46,289 nt of DNA from Ammonifex thiophilus (GTDB lineage: Bacteria; Bacillota; Desulfotomaculia; Desulfotomaculales; Ammonificaceae): positions 1 to 46,289 of the forward strand of contig NZ_QSLN01000013.1 in assembly GCF_003368535.1 (NCBI RefSeq), read 5' to 3'. Shown piece after piece: positions 31,929 to 40,933 of the stretch (the stretch's first letter is position 1; every line of letters starts with the position of its first letter). Position numbers and translations under genes: made by a program. Below the pieces are notes generated by a model. The model was given only the letters and a program-made list of their open reading frames with translations. It was not told the DNA's origin and searched no databases.

Positions 31929-33548
31929 TTAAAGGCTCATGGTGACGCGGATGACCTCGGCCAAGGTGGTGATCCCCTTTCTCGCCTTCTCCAAGCCATC
32001 TTGCCGCATGGTCTTCATCCTTCCCGCCACCAACTCCTTGAGGGTCATGGTGTCGGCGCCGGAGGCGATCCGCTTTTGGAGCTCCTCGTCCACCACCAGG
32101 AGTTCGAAGATGCCCGTGCGCCCCCGGTAGCCGGTCTGGTGACAGTAGACGCAGCCCCGGCCGGCGTAGAACTCCTCCCCCGCCTCGGGGTCGAGCCCCA
32201 GGGCCAGGAGCTCCGCCAGGGAGGGTTTGACCTTGGCGCGGCAGCGGGAGCAGATGGTGCGCACCAGTCGCTGGGCCAGCACCCCCCGCAGGGCGGCCGC
32301 CACCAGGTAGCGCTCGCAACCCATGTCGGCCAGGCGCTCCACCGCGCTCACCGCGTCGTTGGTGTGCAGGGTGGAGAGGACCAGATGCCCGGTCAGAGCT
32401 GCCTGCAGGCTCAGCTGCGCCGTCTCGCCGTCCCGTATCTCCCCTACCATGATGATGTCCGGGTCCTGGCGTACGATGGCCCGCAGGGCGTCGGAGAAGG
32501 TGAGCTTCTTGGAAGCGTAGTCCACCTGCACCTGGGTTATCCCTTCCATTTGGAGCTCCACCGGGTCCTCCACCGTGATGATGTTCACCTCCGGCCGCCG
32601 CAGGTACTTGAGGGCGGCGTAGAGGGTGAAGGTCTTGCCCGAGCCGGTGGGCCCGGTCACCAGAATGAGCCCGTGGGGCAAGGCCAGCAGCTGCCGGAAG
32701 TTCTCCAGCAGCTCCTCCGTCATGCCAAGATCCTTGAGCTCCATGATCTTCTCCTGCGAAGGGAGAAGCCGCATGACCACCTTCTCCCCCCGCACGGAGG
32801 GGAGGACGGAGACACGGACGTTAGTGGCCCGGCCGTTTTCCGCCGGGCGGAAGACGAATCCTCCGTCCTGAGGGGCGCGCTTCTCCGCTATGTTCATACC
32901 CCCCAGCACCTTTATGCGCGAGACCAGGGCGGGGAAGAGGTCGAGCGGTAACTGCTCCACCGGGCGCAGCAGCCCGTCGATGCGGAAGCGCACCTTGAGG
33001 TGGTCCGGCTCCGGCTCCAGATGCACGTCGGAGGCTCCCAGGTTGATGGCCTTTATGAGCAGGGCGTCCAGGAGCTGGGCCACCGAGCCCCCCTCCGCCG
33101 GCTCTGCCTCTTGCTCCTCCCCGAGGACGAGCTTGCGCACCTCCTCCAGCTCGCTGGGGCGCATGAGCACCAGGCGCACGTTCTTCCCCGTCAACCGGCG
33201 CAGGTTCTCCACCACCCCGGGGGCCACTTCCCCCCTACAGGCCAGGAAAAGCTCGTTATCCTCCAACCGCACCGGGTAGAGGTCGTAGCGCCGGACGAGG
33301 GCAGCCGGCACCAGCTGCAAGAGCTCCGGAGTGATTTGCACCCGATCCGGCGAAAAAACAGGCAGGCCGTAAAAGCGGCTCAGTAATTCCACGAAGCGGT
33401 CCTCCTGGAGGAAGCCCTGTTCCAGTAGCACCTCCTCCAGCCTCTTGTTGGTGCCCCGCTGCAGTCGCAGGGCCGCCATGAGTTCCTCTTGCTTGATGGC
33501 GCCGGACGAGACCAGGAACTCGCCCAGGCGCGAGCGGGCAATGGCCAT
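31929..33548 (-). CDS. pilB: Type IV pilus assembly ATPase PilB
   Basis: A 539-residue GspE/PilB ATPase: N-terminal MshEN-like domain (LGEFLVSSGAIKQEEL, LPVFSPD), Walker A GPTGSGKT, Asp box TVEDPVE, Walker B DPDIIMVGEIRD, His box LSTLHTNDA, and the two CxxC pairs of the zinc-binding site (CSRC, CVYC). It powers pilus extension from the cytoplasmic side. Start ATG 33548 has GAGGTGAT upstream; 21 bases separate it from pilT. Confidence 0.95.
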   Translation of the reverse strand: MAIARSRLGEFLVSSGAIKQEELMAALRLQRGTNKRLEEVLLEQGFLQEDRFVELLSRFYGLPVFSPDRVQITPELLQLVPAALVRRYDLYPVRLEDNELFLACRGEVAPGVVENLRRLTGKNVRLVLMRPSELEEVRKLVLGEEQEAEPAEGGSVAQLLDALLIKAINLGASDVHLEPEPDHLKVRFRIDGLLRPVEQLPLDLFPALVSRIKVLGGMNIAEKRAPQDGGFVFRPAENGRATNVRVSVLPSVRGEKVVMRLLPSQEKIMELKDLGMTEELLENFRQLLALPHGLILVTGPTGSGKTFTLYAALKYLRRPEVNIITVEDPVELQMEGITQVQVDYASKKLTFSDALRAIVRQDPDIIMVGEIRDGETAQLSLQAALTGHLVLSTLHTNDAVSAVERLADMGCERYLVAAALRGVLAQRLVRTICSRCRAKVKPSLAELLALGLDPEAGEEFYAGRGCVYCHQTGYRGRTGIFELLVVDEELQKRIASGADTMTLKELVAGRMKTMRQDGLEKARKGITTLAEVIRVTMSL

Positions 33549-33569
33549 CAGCGATCACCTCGTTTCCGT

Positions 33570-34673
33570 TTAAAGGGCGAGCTTCTCCTTCAGCAAGGCC
33601 GGGTTGCGGGCGGCGGCGAAGGCGGTGTCGAGGTCGATGAGCCGCGCCTTGACCAGTTGAGCCAAGCTCTGCTCCATGGTCTGCATCCCCAGGCGCCCGC
33701 CTGTCTCCAGCACCAGCCTTATGTGTTCATCCTTGCCCAGGCGGATGAGGTTGGCCACCGCCGGAGTCACGATCAACACCTCGCAGGCCAGCACCCTTCC
33801 CTTCCCGTCGGCCCTGGGGAGGAGTTGCTGGGCGATGACCGCCCGCACGGAGGCGGCCAGCTGCTGCCGCACCTGGCCCTGCTCCTCGGTGGGGAAGACG
33901 CCGATGATGCGGGCGAAGGTGGAAACGGTGTCGCGTGCGTGCAAGGTGGAGAGGACCAGGTGGCCGGTCTCGGCCGCCATGATGGCCGTGCGAATGGTTT
34001 CCAGGTCCCGCATCTCGCCCACCAGAATGACGTCGGGGTCCTGGCGCAGTGCCGCGCGCAGGGCATCGGCGAAGGAGGGCACGTCGGTGTAAAGCTCGCG
34101 CTGGTTGATGATGCTGAGCTTGTTGTAGTGCACGTACTCGATGGGGTCCTCCACCGTGATGATGTGGCGCCGGTACTTTTCGTTTATCCGGTCGATTATG
34201 GCGGCCAGGGTAGTGGACTTACCCGAGCCGGTGGCGCCGGTCACCAGGACGAGCCCGCAGGTAAGGTCGGGGAGCCGGTAAACCGATTCGGGCAGGCCCA
34301 GGCTTTCCAGCTGGGGGATCTCGTCGGCCAAGCGCCGGAGGGCGCAGGCTAGGCTCCCCCGCTGGTAGTAGGCGTTGACACGGAAGCGCCCGATGCCCGC
34401 CATGCCCACCGCCAGGTCCACCGAGAGGCGCTGCTCCAGCACCTCCCGCTGGCGGGGGCTCAGGAGCTGGTAGACCAGCCGCTGGATGTCCTCGGGGCTC
34501 AAGGGGTCGTACTCTTCCAGCGGGGTGAGAAAACCCCCGATGCGCAGAATCGGAGGAGTGAAGGCGGTCAGGTGCAGGTCGGAGGCGTCTCTTTCCTTGG
34601 TCTCCAGCAGAAGCTCTTCGATGTGGAAAGGGATACGCTTGCGCCTGAGTTCGGGAACCTGAGAACCGCCCAT
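33570..34673 (-). CDS. pilT: Type IV pilus retraction ATPase PilT
   Basis: A 367-residue ATPase with the shorter N-terminus of PilT (LLLETKERDASDLHL), Walker A GATGSGKS, Asp box TVEDPIEYVH, Walker B DPDVILVGEMRDLET and His box LSTLHARD. No zinc-binding cysteines, as expected. It would depolymerise the pilus for twitching. Start ATG 34673 follows GGGAGGAGAT. Confidence 0.95.
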   Translation of the reverse strand: MGGSQVPELRRKRIPFHIEELLLETKERDASDLHLTAFTPPILRIGGFLTPLEEYDPLSPEDIQRLVYQLLSPRQREVLEQRLSVDLAVGMAGIGRFRVNAYYQRGSLACALRRLADEIPQLESLGLPESVYRLPDLTCGLVLVTGATGSGKSTTLAAIIDRINEKYRRHIITVEDPIEYVHYNKLSIINQRELYTDVPSFADALRAALRQDPDVILVGEMRDLETIRTAIMAAETGHLVLSTLHARDTVSTFARIIGVFPTEEQGQVRQQLAASVRAVIAQQLLPRADGKGRVLACEVLIVTPAVANLIRLGKDEHIRLVLETGGRLGMQTMEQSLAQLVKARLIDLDTAFAAARNPALLKEKLAL

Positions 34674-34690
34674 GGCCTCTCATCTCCTCC

Positions 34691-35269
34691 CTAGAAGAGA
34701 ATTTTCAGTCGGGCCTGCAGCCGGGGATCTTCCTTCTTTTCCGGTTTGGCCTCCAGGCCCTCCAAGTAGACCAGGTATTTCCTTTGGCCCAAGGTGCGGG
34801 TAAAGTCGGCCACGTCCTGCGTCCTTCCCCAGACGACCATGTGGTACTCTTTCCAGGAAAAGGCCTCCTCAGGCTTTTCGGGCGGGGCGTCGGCCTTGGC
34901 CTTGCGCTCCGCCTTTAGGCTCACCTCTTTGATCTCCAGCTGGTGGGCCAGGGCCAGAGCGTTGATCTCGGTCACCCCTCGGGTGAGTTCGCTCAGCTGC
35001 TCCGCTTTAGCGCTCCGGGCCGCGTCCCTCTCCTGCTCCTTGCGCTTCAGCTCCTGCCGGAGGTCTTCCACCTGCCTCTGCAAAGGGCCGGCGGCGGGCG
35101 GCTGGGCCGCCGCTACCTCCCGCCGCAGCTCCTGCAGCCGGGCCCGGTCCTGCTCGTACTGCCGCGCCAGGGGATCGTAAAGGTAGCGGACGTAAAGGAA
35201 AATGCCGGCCGCCAGCAGCACTACCACCAGCAGAACTTTCTCGGTGCGGGTAAGCGCTCTTCTAGGCAT
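34691..35269 (-). CDS. pilO: PilO-like pilus alignment protein
   Basis: A 192-residue bitopic protein: short cytoplasmic start RRALTRTEK, one span (VLLVVVLLAAGIFLYV, about 13-28), a coiled-coil of about 60 residues rich in Arg, Gln and Glu, and a small C-terminal alpha/beta domain (YHMVVWGRTQDVADFTRTL). This is the PilO layout, linking the inner-membrane platform to the rest of the machine. The family call rests on layout and position after the PilM-PilN gene. Confidence 0.75.
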   Translation of the reverse strand: MPRRALTRTEKVLLVVVLLAAGIFLYVRYLYDPLARQYEQDRARLQELRREVAAAQPPAAGPLQRQVEDLRQELKRKEQERDAARSAKAEQLSELTRGVTEINALALAHQLEIKEVSLKAERKAKADAPPEKPEEAFSWKEYHMVVWGRTQDVADFTRTLGQRKYLVYLEGLEAKPEKKEDPRLQARLKILF

Positions 35270-35285
35270 ACCCCCTCGATCCCCC

Positions 35286-36851
35286 CTACTCCTTGACCAC
35301 CACGGTGATGATGAAACGGTAGGTGACCTTTTCTTCCTGCCCCGAGCCGCCCTTGGCGCTCTCCTGCTTGAGGCTGTCCAGGCGGGCGTAGGCGCACCAG
35401 GGCTGGGCCTGGTAGCTTAAGAGCAGGCGGTTTATCCCCTCCACATCGGGACTCTCCCCTCCAAGGCGGTAGGCTCGCTCCTCCTCCCCGGCCCCTACCG
35501 GCAGGAACTCCTCCTTGGTCTCCTTCTTGGCGCCTTTCTTGTCCTTGGTCTCGGGAGCCGGTGCCCGGCCCAACTTGCTCACCTCCCTGATCTTGACCCC
35601 GAAGGGCTCCTCCCGGGCCGCCACGTCCAGCAGGCGCGAAACCCTGATCTCTTCCGTCCGGTAGCCCTCGCGCAGGAAGTGGGTCTGCGCCTCGACCGCC
35701 TGCACCTTCTTCCTGAGCGTCTCTTCCTCCTTCTTCAACTGGTTGTAGCGGTTCTGCGCCGCCTCGATTTCCTTTTTCTGCTGCTCCAGGACGGCTATCT
35801 CCCTCTGGCAGCGTTTGGTCTGCTGCTTCAGAACCAGGTAGTGGCCGCCGAAAATCAACCCCACGGACAGCACGGCTATCAGGGGGTAAAGGTGCACCCG
35901 CTCCCGCAGGCGGGCCAGGCGCTCCTCCCAGTCGTCCACCCCGATCCCCTGCGAGGCGCTACCGGGGGTGAGCTGCCGCACCCCCGCCCCCACCACGGTG
36001 GCGAACTCGGGGCCGCAGCCTTCCTGCACCCACAGAGGAAGGAGCACCTCCTCCGTCCCCAGCAACTGCCGCGCGTAGAGGGCGGCGAGGTCCAGGTTGA
36101 GCCCGGCGCCCACCAGCACCACCGGCAGACCCAGCATTTCCCTCAGGGCCAGGCCCTCGCGCAAGGAGGCCACGAGCTCCGGCGGCGGGGCGCCGGGTAG
36201 AGGGGTGGAAAAGCCGGCAGCCAGGGCCGCCCCCACCTCCGGCGGCGGAGCGTAAAGGTCTTGCATCCGTCCCCTTTCCACCAGGGCGCAGCGCAAACCC
36301 GCCCGCCCCACCTCCAGGACCAGGAGAGTCCGGTACCTCCGCCCCCTGAAGCCCAGGGCGCCCCCCAGGGGGAAGCAGAACTCCGGGGGGAAGACCTTGC
36401 CCAGCTGCAGGCCCCGCTCGGCGAAGAGGTTTTTCAGCGCCCGGTAGTCCTCGCGCGGCAGGGCTGCGACCCAGAAGACCACCCTCCCCGGTTCGACCTC
36501 CGGCCCCCTTTGAAAGCCCAGGTAGTAGTCGGTGGGAGGGGCGGGGAGGAAGGGCTCCACCTCCCAGCGCAGCGCCTCTTTGAGCTTCCCGCCCCGCAGG
36601 TGGCGCAGGCGCGCCTTCTCCAGGGTCACCTCCATCACCGTGACCAGCGGGGTGGCCAGGGTAGCCCGCCGGGGCCGCACGGGCAGGCGGTTTAAGAGGG
36701 AGGCCAGCTCCTCCGGCGTGGGGAGGGGGCCGCTCCCCTCTTCCCGCTCCCCGGCCGCGCAGAGCTCCGGCTCTATCCCTTTAAAGCCCCGGCGGAGCAC
36801 CGCCGCCCGCATCAAACGTTCCGTCACTTCCAGCGCCAGCACGGAAAGCAA
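35286..36851 (-). CDS. PilM-PilN fusion protein
   Basis: A 521-residue protein from TTG 36851 (AAGGAGATGAT upstream). The first 300 or so residues look like a degenerate actin-like PilM/GspL-type domain (LALEVTERLMRAAVL, EALRWEVEPFLP, FWVAALPREDYRAL, VVGAGVRQLTPG). A membrane span follows (LYPLIAVLSVGLIFGGHYLVL, about 325-345), then a long coiled-coil and a PilN-like domain at the C-terminus. PilM and PilN are usually separate, with PilN's N-terminus docking on PilM; here they are one chain. It heads the PilN-PilO pair. Confidence 0.75.
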   Translation of the reverse strand: MLSVLALEVTERLMRAAVLRRGFKGIEPELCAAGEREEGSGPLPTPEELASLLNRLPVRPRRATLATPLVTVMEVTLEKARLRHLRGGKLKEALRWEVEPFLPAPPTDYYLGFQRGPEVEPGRVVFWVAALPREDYRALKNLFAERGLQLGKVFPPEFCFPLGGALGFRGRRYRTLLVLEVGRAGLRCALVERGRMQDLYAPPPEVGAALAAGFSTPLPGAPPPELVASLREGLALREMLGLPVVLVGAGLNLDLAALYARQLLGTEEVLLPLWVQEGCGPEFATVVGAGVRQLTPGSASQGIGVDDWEERLARLRERVHLYPLIAVLSVGLIFGGHYLVLKQQTKRCQREIAVLEQQKKEIEAAQNRYNQLKKEEETLRKKVQAVEAQTHFLREGYRTEEIRVSRLLDVAAREEPFGVKIREVSKLGRAPAPETKDKKGAKKETKEEFLPVGAGEEERAYRLGGESPDVEGINRLLLSYQAQPWCAYARLDSLKQESAKGGSGQEEKVTYRFIITVVVKE

Positions 36852-36869
36852 GGATCGATCATCTCCTTA

Positions 36870-38366
36870 CTACTTGACTACGAAGAGAAGCTTGTCGGAA
36901 AAGGGATAGTGGGTTCCCTGGGAACTCACAAAGACCCGGGCTGATGCCTCCTCGGTAGAGCCGGTTTTCTTCGCCTTCGCCACCCGCTCCCCGCAGGCGA
37001 TCCCCTCGGGGGGGGTGAAGACGGCCTCGAAGAGGGCCTCCTTCCACACCCACTTGCCCGGCTGGTTGGGGTCGGGCGGGGGGAGATAAACCTTCTCTAC
37101 CACGGTGTAGGAAATGCTAGCAGGTGCCGCCCGGTCGCTGATCGGGTGATGGTGAAGGAAAAGCTCTACATTGGCCGTGTCCTCCGGGTCGGTAGATTGG
37201 GGGTTGCCGTTCACCACCTTCCCCTTCAGAGTAAGGGAACTCAAGTGCCAGGAGCGCTTGGGAACCTCCAGCACAAGGTCGTCGCCGGTGCCGAACTCGC
37301 CGTCCCGGCCGGCCGAGCGAATTTCCAGCTTCTCCTCCGAGGTGTTAGGATCGACCACCACCTCGAACTGCAATTCCTTACCCCAGGCGTCTCTGAGCAC
37401 TCCGTCCCGGGGCTCGGGGAGGTAGGGGCCGCGCCAGGCGAAGCCGGGCTTAAGGTTTGCAAGTCCAGGGTCTTTCCAGAGGAAATCGGGGCGGACCGCT
37501 CCCGTGTCGTCCTGGGGCCACTGGCCGAGGTCGCCGCAGTAGCCCCCCACCAGCCGGCGTCCGCCGGGGTCGTAGGCGTCGTCCGGGCCGATGAGCGCCG
37601 CCTTGACCCTTTCTAAAAGTTTCCACGTCTCCCTCTCCTCCTGGGTGAGGTTGGCCAGGTACCACTCCTCCGGCCTTATCTCCAGCACCAGGTTGTCCTT
37701 GTTCTCCGGTGCCTGGGGATTGTAGCATTGACCGGGATTGCTGCGGTCGCAGGGTTCGGAAGAGGAAGGGGGGAGCACGATTTTGCCGTCGGGGCCGGCA
37801 CTTATTATCAGCAGGTAAACCCCCTTGCTGTCCTTCTCCTTCACGAAAAAGAGCGGCCTCCCCCAGGCGTCCTGCAGAAGCCCTTCGGTGCGCATGAGGG
37901 GCGGGGTCTCCTTCTTGTAGGCCGAAGCGTAGCGGGCCTTGGGATAGGGAAGGTAGGGGCCACGCCACCGCCCCTCGTCCTCCCCCAGTTTGAGCCACTT
38001 TTCCCACAGAGCCCTCGGCTGGCCCAGATAGGGTGTCGACAGGTCTCCGCCGTGGTAGACCTCCTCGCTGGTACTCCAGTCCCACCTCTCTTTGGTGGCG
38101 TCCCACGTCGCCTTGTAAAGCCGGGGGAGATCCCCCATATCGCCCACGTAGCCCCGGACGAGGCGACGGCCGGAAGCATCGTAGGTGTTGGGCGGGCCCA
38201 GGAGGGCGGTGCGGACGGCCTCCATGGTCTCCCATGTGGCCTTGGTGCGGCGCACCCGGTCCAGGTGCCCCACAAAAGGCACGATCATGGCCGCCAGCAT
38301 CCCCAGCACCGTGATGAGGATGATTACCTCCAGCAGGGTCATGCCCGCCTCGCCCGCCCGGCGCAC
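36870..38366 (-). CDS. Large prepilin-like protein with two tandem GspG-like modules
   Basis: With a GTG start at 38366 (17 bases after the upstream stop) the leader is eight residues, VRRAGEAG, then MTLLEVIILITVLGMLAAMI, a class III signal cut by prepilin peptidase, with Glu5 (mature numbering) present. The 498-residue product carries two copies of a module: GPPNTYD and GPDDAYD (about 58, 261), GRRLVRGY and GRRLVGGY, WRGPYLP twice (134, 311), DAWGRPLFF and DAWGKELQF, SAGPDGK and SAGRDGE. These resemble the calcium-binding C-terminal part of GspG pseudopilins. The rest is beta-rich. Probably a minor, tip-located pilin or adhesin. Confidence 0.75.
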   Translation of the reverse strand: MRRAGEAGMTLLEVIILITVLGMLAAMIVPFVGHLDRVRRTKATWETMEAVRTALLGPPNTYDASGRRLVRGYVGDMGDLPRLYKATWDATKERWDWSTSEEVYHGGDLSTPYLGQPRALWEKWLKLGEDEGRWRGPYLPYPKARYASAYKKETPPLMRTEGLLQDAWGRPLFFVKEKDSKGVYLLIISAGPDGKIVLPPSSSEPCDRSNPGQCYNPQAPENKDNLVLEIRPEEWYLANLTQEERETWKLLERVKAALIGPDDAYDPGGRRLVGGYCGDLGQWPQDDTGAVRPDFLWKDPGLANLKPGFAWRGPYLPEPRDGVLRDAWGKELQFEVVVDPNTSEEKLEIRSAGRDGEFGTGDDLVLEVPKRSWHLSSLTLKGKVVNGNPQSTDPEDTANVELFLHHHPISDRAAPASISYTVVEKVYLPPPDPNQPGKWVWKEALFEAVFTPPEGIACGERVAKAKKTGSTEEASARVFVSSQGTHYPFSDKLLFVVK

Positions 38367-38386
38367 CTTCCCACCCCTTTCCCGGT

Positions 38387-39646
38387 TCAGAGCGAGCTTC
38401 CGGGGGAGGCCAGGCCTGCCTCGGGGCATCCCTTCGCCTCCTCGGCGCCCGCCAGCAGCACCCCCCGCCGGGCCAGGACGAAGCCCAGGACCACCCAGAA
38501 GAGGGGCATGACCGGCAGAATCTCCGAGTGGAAGAGGCCGGTGACCAGGTAGGCGACCCCCATGGCCCCCACGCCGTCCCGCTGCCCCCAGAGGGAGGTG
38601 ATCAGGAAGGCCAGGTAGAAGACCAGGGCAAAGGCTCCCATGGTGACGGCCGTCTCCAGGTAAAGGTTAGGAGTTTTGTCCCAGAAGCCCAGCCAGGGCA
38701 TGCGCTGCACCACCACCGTGAGGTGGTCGGGCCCCAGCCCCCAGGCCCAGCAGTGCTTGCAGAGCAGGACCACCCGCTTCCACACGTCCCAGAACTGGTC
38801 GAGGCGCAGCCAGCCCACCCGCTGCGCCAGCGGGGTGAGCTTCAGGGCGGGGAAGAAGAGCAGGGTGACCAGGGCGAAGGGCAGGGCCGGCCAGAGCTCC
38901 TTGAGCCGGAGGGGGCGGCGCCGCGCCAGGCAGAGCGCCCCGGCCAGGGCTCCCAAGACCGCCGGCCAGTCCAGGGTCAGAAGCAGCCCCAGGTAGACCA
39001 GGACCGCCGGCGCCAGCCACCACCGGCGCCGCGCGAGGGAGAGCCACAGGGCGCCGGGGAAGGCGAAGCCCAGAAAGAAGCCCAGGTTCTCCGCCGAGCC
39101 CAGGGTGGCGTAGGCGGTCATGCCGCGGCGGTAGGGCTCGTGCGGCACCGGGTTGAAGCCCAGGAGCTGTGCCAGCGCCAGCAGGGAGCAGAGGGCGGCG
39201 GCCAGGGTGAGGGCCCGGAGAGGCCGCTCCGGGCGGCCGTGGACGGCGGCCAGCAGGAGGAGCGGGACGCAGAGGAGGTAGGTGGCCAGGCCGGTGTAGC
39301 GGAAGGCGGCCCCCGTCCAGGCCAGGCGCGGGAAGGGGGCCAGGGCGGTGGCCACCAGGGCCGCCAGGAGGAAGAGAAAGAGGAAGAGGAAGGGCAGGGA
39401 AGGGCGCGCGAGGCGCAGGCGCACCCGCCGCCAGAGAAGCACGAGCAGCGCCAGGAAGGAGGCCAGCCCCAGGAAGAGAAAGCGGGGGGCGTAAAAGTAG
39501 TCGAGCCACCCGTCCCGGAAGGTGACCGGGTGGGGGATCACCAGCAGGGGGAAGAGGAAGCAGAAGGAGACCAGCAAAAGCTCGGCGGCGTCAAGCTTAA
39601 AGAGGCGCTCTCTTAAGGGGCAAAGCCGCTTTATCACGTCCGGCAA
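38387..39646 (-). CDS. O-antigen ligase/polymerase-like membrane protein
   Basis: A 419-residue protein with about 11 hydrophobic segments, rich in Leu and Ala, with the long outward loop late in the chain (PNLYLETAVTMGAFAL, preceded by WGLGPDHLTVVVQRMPWLG) that is typical of the Wzy_C/O-antigen ligase family. It starts at TTG 39646 after GAGGTGAAA. It lies between the two prepilin genes. Family members of this type can move lipid-linked glycans onto pilin, so pilin glycosylation is plausible but not shown. Confidence 0.75.
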   Translation of the reverse strand: MPDVIKRLCPLRERLFKLDAAELLLVSFCFLFPLLVIPHPVTFRDGWLDYFYAPRFLFLGLASFLALLVLLWRRVRLRLARPSLPFLFLFLFLLAALVATALAPFPRLAWTGAAFRYTGLATYLLCVPLLLLAAVHGRPERPLRALTLAAALCSLLALAQLLGFNPVPHEPYRRGMTAYATLGSAENLGFFLGFAFPGALWLSLARRRWWLAPAVLVYLGLLLTLDWPAVLGALAGALCLARRRPLRLKELWPALPFALVTLLFFPALKLTPLAQRVGWLRLDQFWDVWKRVVLLCKHCWAWGLGPDHLTVVVQRMPWLGFWDKTPNLYLETAVTMGAFALVFYLAFLITSLWGQRDGVGAMGVAYLVTGLFHSEILPVMPLFWVVLGFVLARRGVLLAGAEEAKGCPEAGLASPGSSL

Positions 39647-39676
39647 CGCTTTTCACCTCAAGCTTTCAATTTTTAA

Positions 39677-39702
39677 GGGGCGGGGGGGAATCCCCCCGCC
39701 CC
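39677..39702 (-). terminator. Strong hairpin after the pilin gene
   Basis: GGGGCGGGGGG (39677-39687) faces CCCCCCGCCCC (39692-39702); on the minus strand it is followed by TTAAAAATT. It lies 35 bases after the pilin stop and would let the pilin be made in excess over the downstream genes, either by partial termination or by protecting the mRNA 3' end. Confidence 0.65.
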
Positions 39703-39736
39703 TCGCTCCGGGAAGGGAGGCTGGAGACCCGCTGGT

Positions 39737-40777
39737 TTAGTAAGTCTCGACCTTATCCAGTACCCACACCGGCCTGTCGGCCGCCATGGGGTTGCATCCC
39801 TCGGGGCAGAAGGTGGTGAACTGCCACACTTCCTCGCCCTGGCCCTTGGCGATATCCACTATCTTCGTCTCGCCAGTTTCTTCATTCTTGAATGTAAGCT
39901 TCACGCCGTTGGTACCGCCGTAGGCCGCCACTATCTTATCGGCGACGGACGCCAGCCTGGGCACCACGATGTTGTAGTTGTTGTAGAGGAAGTGGTCGCC
40001 GCGCTTGATGCCGTTGGGGCACAGGCCGGCATGCTGGATCTGGCCCTCCCTAACCAGCTCGCTGTTGGGGCCCACGCCCAGGACGATGCATCCGATCCGG
40101 TCGGGGTGCCCGATCTTCTTGGGACCGGCGGTCGGGTCGAGCTTGTGGTTGTCGCCGAAGCCCACCGCCAGCACCGCCGTACCCGCCTTTACGTCATCCT
40201 CCTGCATGAAGTCGTTCTTGCCGGCCACGTGCTTCGGAATACCCTCGTTTAGCTTCTTTACCTCGTTGCCGATGTACTCCATGGCCTTGACGTCCTGGTT
40301 CACGTTGAGGTAGTAGATCTTGCTGATGCCCAGGGCCCTGAGTTCGTCTGCCGCAGCCTGGTCGAGCGTCAGCAGCCCCAGCTTGGTCATGGCGTAGAAG
40401 TCCTTGGAGAGGACCTCCTGCCCGTCCACCTTGTTGTTGTTGTCGATGTACCAGCCCTTGCTCCCGTCTTCCTCCTTCGTCATATCCCACTGTGTCGAAG
40501 GATCCACCGCCTTACCCGCATCGTCATGGCACACCAGGCTCGTCAGGTAGTTGGGGAGCTGGCCGGTTTTCTCGGTGTAGGCCGCCAGCACCTGGCGCAG
40601 GCGCATCTGGTTAGTGTCGCACACCGTGTCGGAGGCGCCGCTCGCTACCTTGGCCAGCCGCGGGGCGATCATGGCGATGAGGAAGCCCATGATCGCGATG
40701 ACGATCAGAAGCTCGATCAGGGTGAAGCCGCCCTGACCCTTGAGCCGCCGGAATACCTTCCTTACCCTCTCTTTCAT
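39737..40777 (-). CDS. Type IV pilin precursor, probable major pilin
   Basis: A 346-residue prepilin: basic leader MKERVRKVFRRLKGQGG, cleavage after Gly17, then FTLIELLIVIAIMGFLIAMI with Glu5 of the mature protein. The large C-terminal domain (about 290 residues) is unusual for a major pilin and has five or six cysteines (VCDTN, VCHDD, GCIVLG, GLCPNG, CPEGCNP) that may form disulfides. The start follows TTAAGGAGGAGG. It is the promoter-proximal pilin and is followed by a strong hairpin, both fitting high expression. Confidence 0.85.
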   Translation of the reverse strand: MKERVRKVFRRLKGQGGFTLIELLIVIAIMGFLIAMIAPRLAKVASGASDTVCDTNQMRLRQVLAAYTEKTGQLPNYLTSLVCHDDAGKAVDPSTQWDMTKEEDGSKGWYIDNNNKVDGQEVLSKDFYAMTKLGLLTLDQAAADELRALGISKIYYLNVNQDVKAMEYIGNEVKKLNEGIPKHVAGKNDFMQEDDVKAGTAVLAVGFGDNHKLDPTAGPKKIGHPDRIGCIVLGVGPNSELVREGQIQHAGLCPNGIKRGDHFLYNNYNIVVPRLASVADKIVAAYGGTNGVKLTFKNEETGETKIVDIAKGQGEEVWQFTTFCPEGCNPMAADRPVWVLDKVETY

Positions 40778-40814
40778 GCCGGAAAGCCCTCCTCCTTAAA
40801 TTTTCGTTCTCGGC

Positions 40815-40845
40815 GAGAAGGGCTCACCCGCAGAGCCTCCTTCTC
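40815..40845 (-). promoter_or_regulatory. Hairpin in the pilin leader
   Basis: GAGAAGGGCTC (40815-40825) faces GAGCCTCCTTCTC (40833-40845) across a seven-base loop, about 25 bases upstream of the pilin ribosome site. Such 5' stems often stabilise abundant mRNAs. I could not fit it to a c-di-GMP riboswitch. Confidence 0.45.
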
Positions 40846-40933
40846 CGGGTAAAGCGCTCATCCTCCGGCTCGGCCCGGGCCCCGCGCCCGCGGCCTCCTT
40901 CAGCTCCTTCCCCTTCGCTTCCCACCCCCTCTT

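Noticed and set aside
40778-40933. c-di-GMP riboswitch upstream of the pilin gene
   Set aside because: The region has a strong hairpin, but I could not find the conserved GEMM core.
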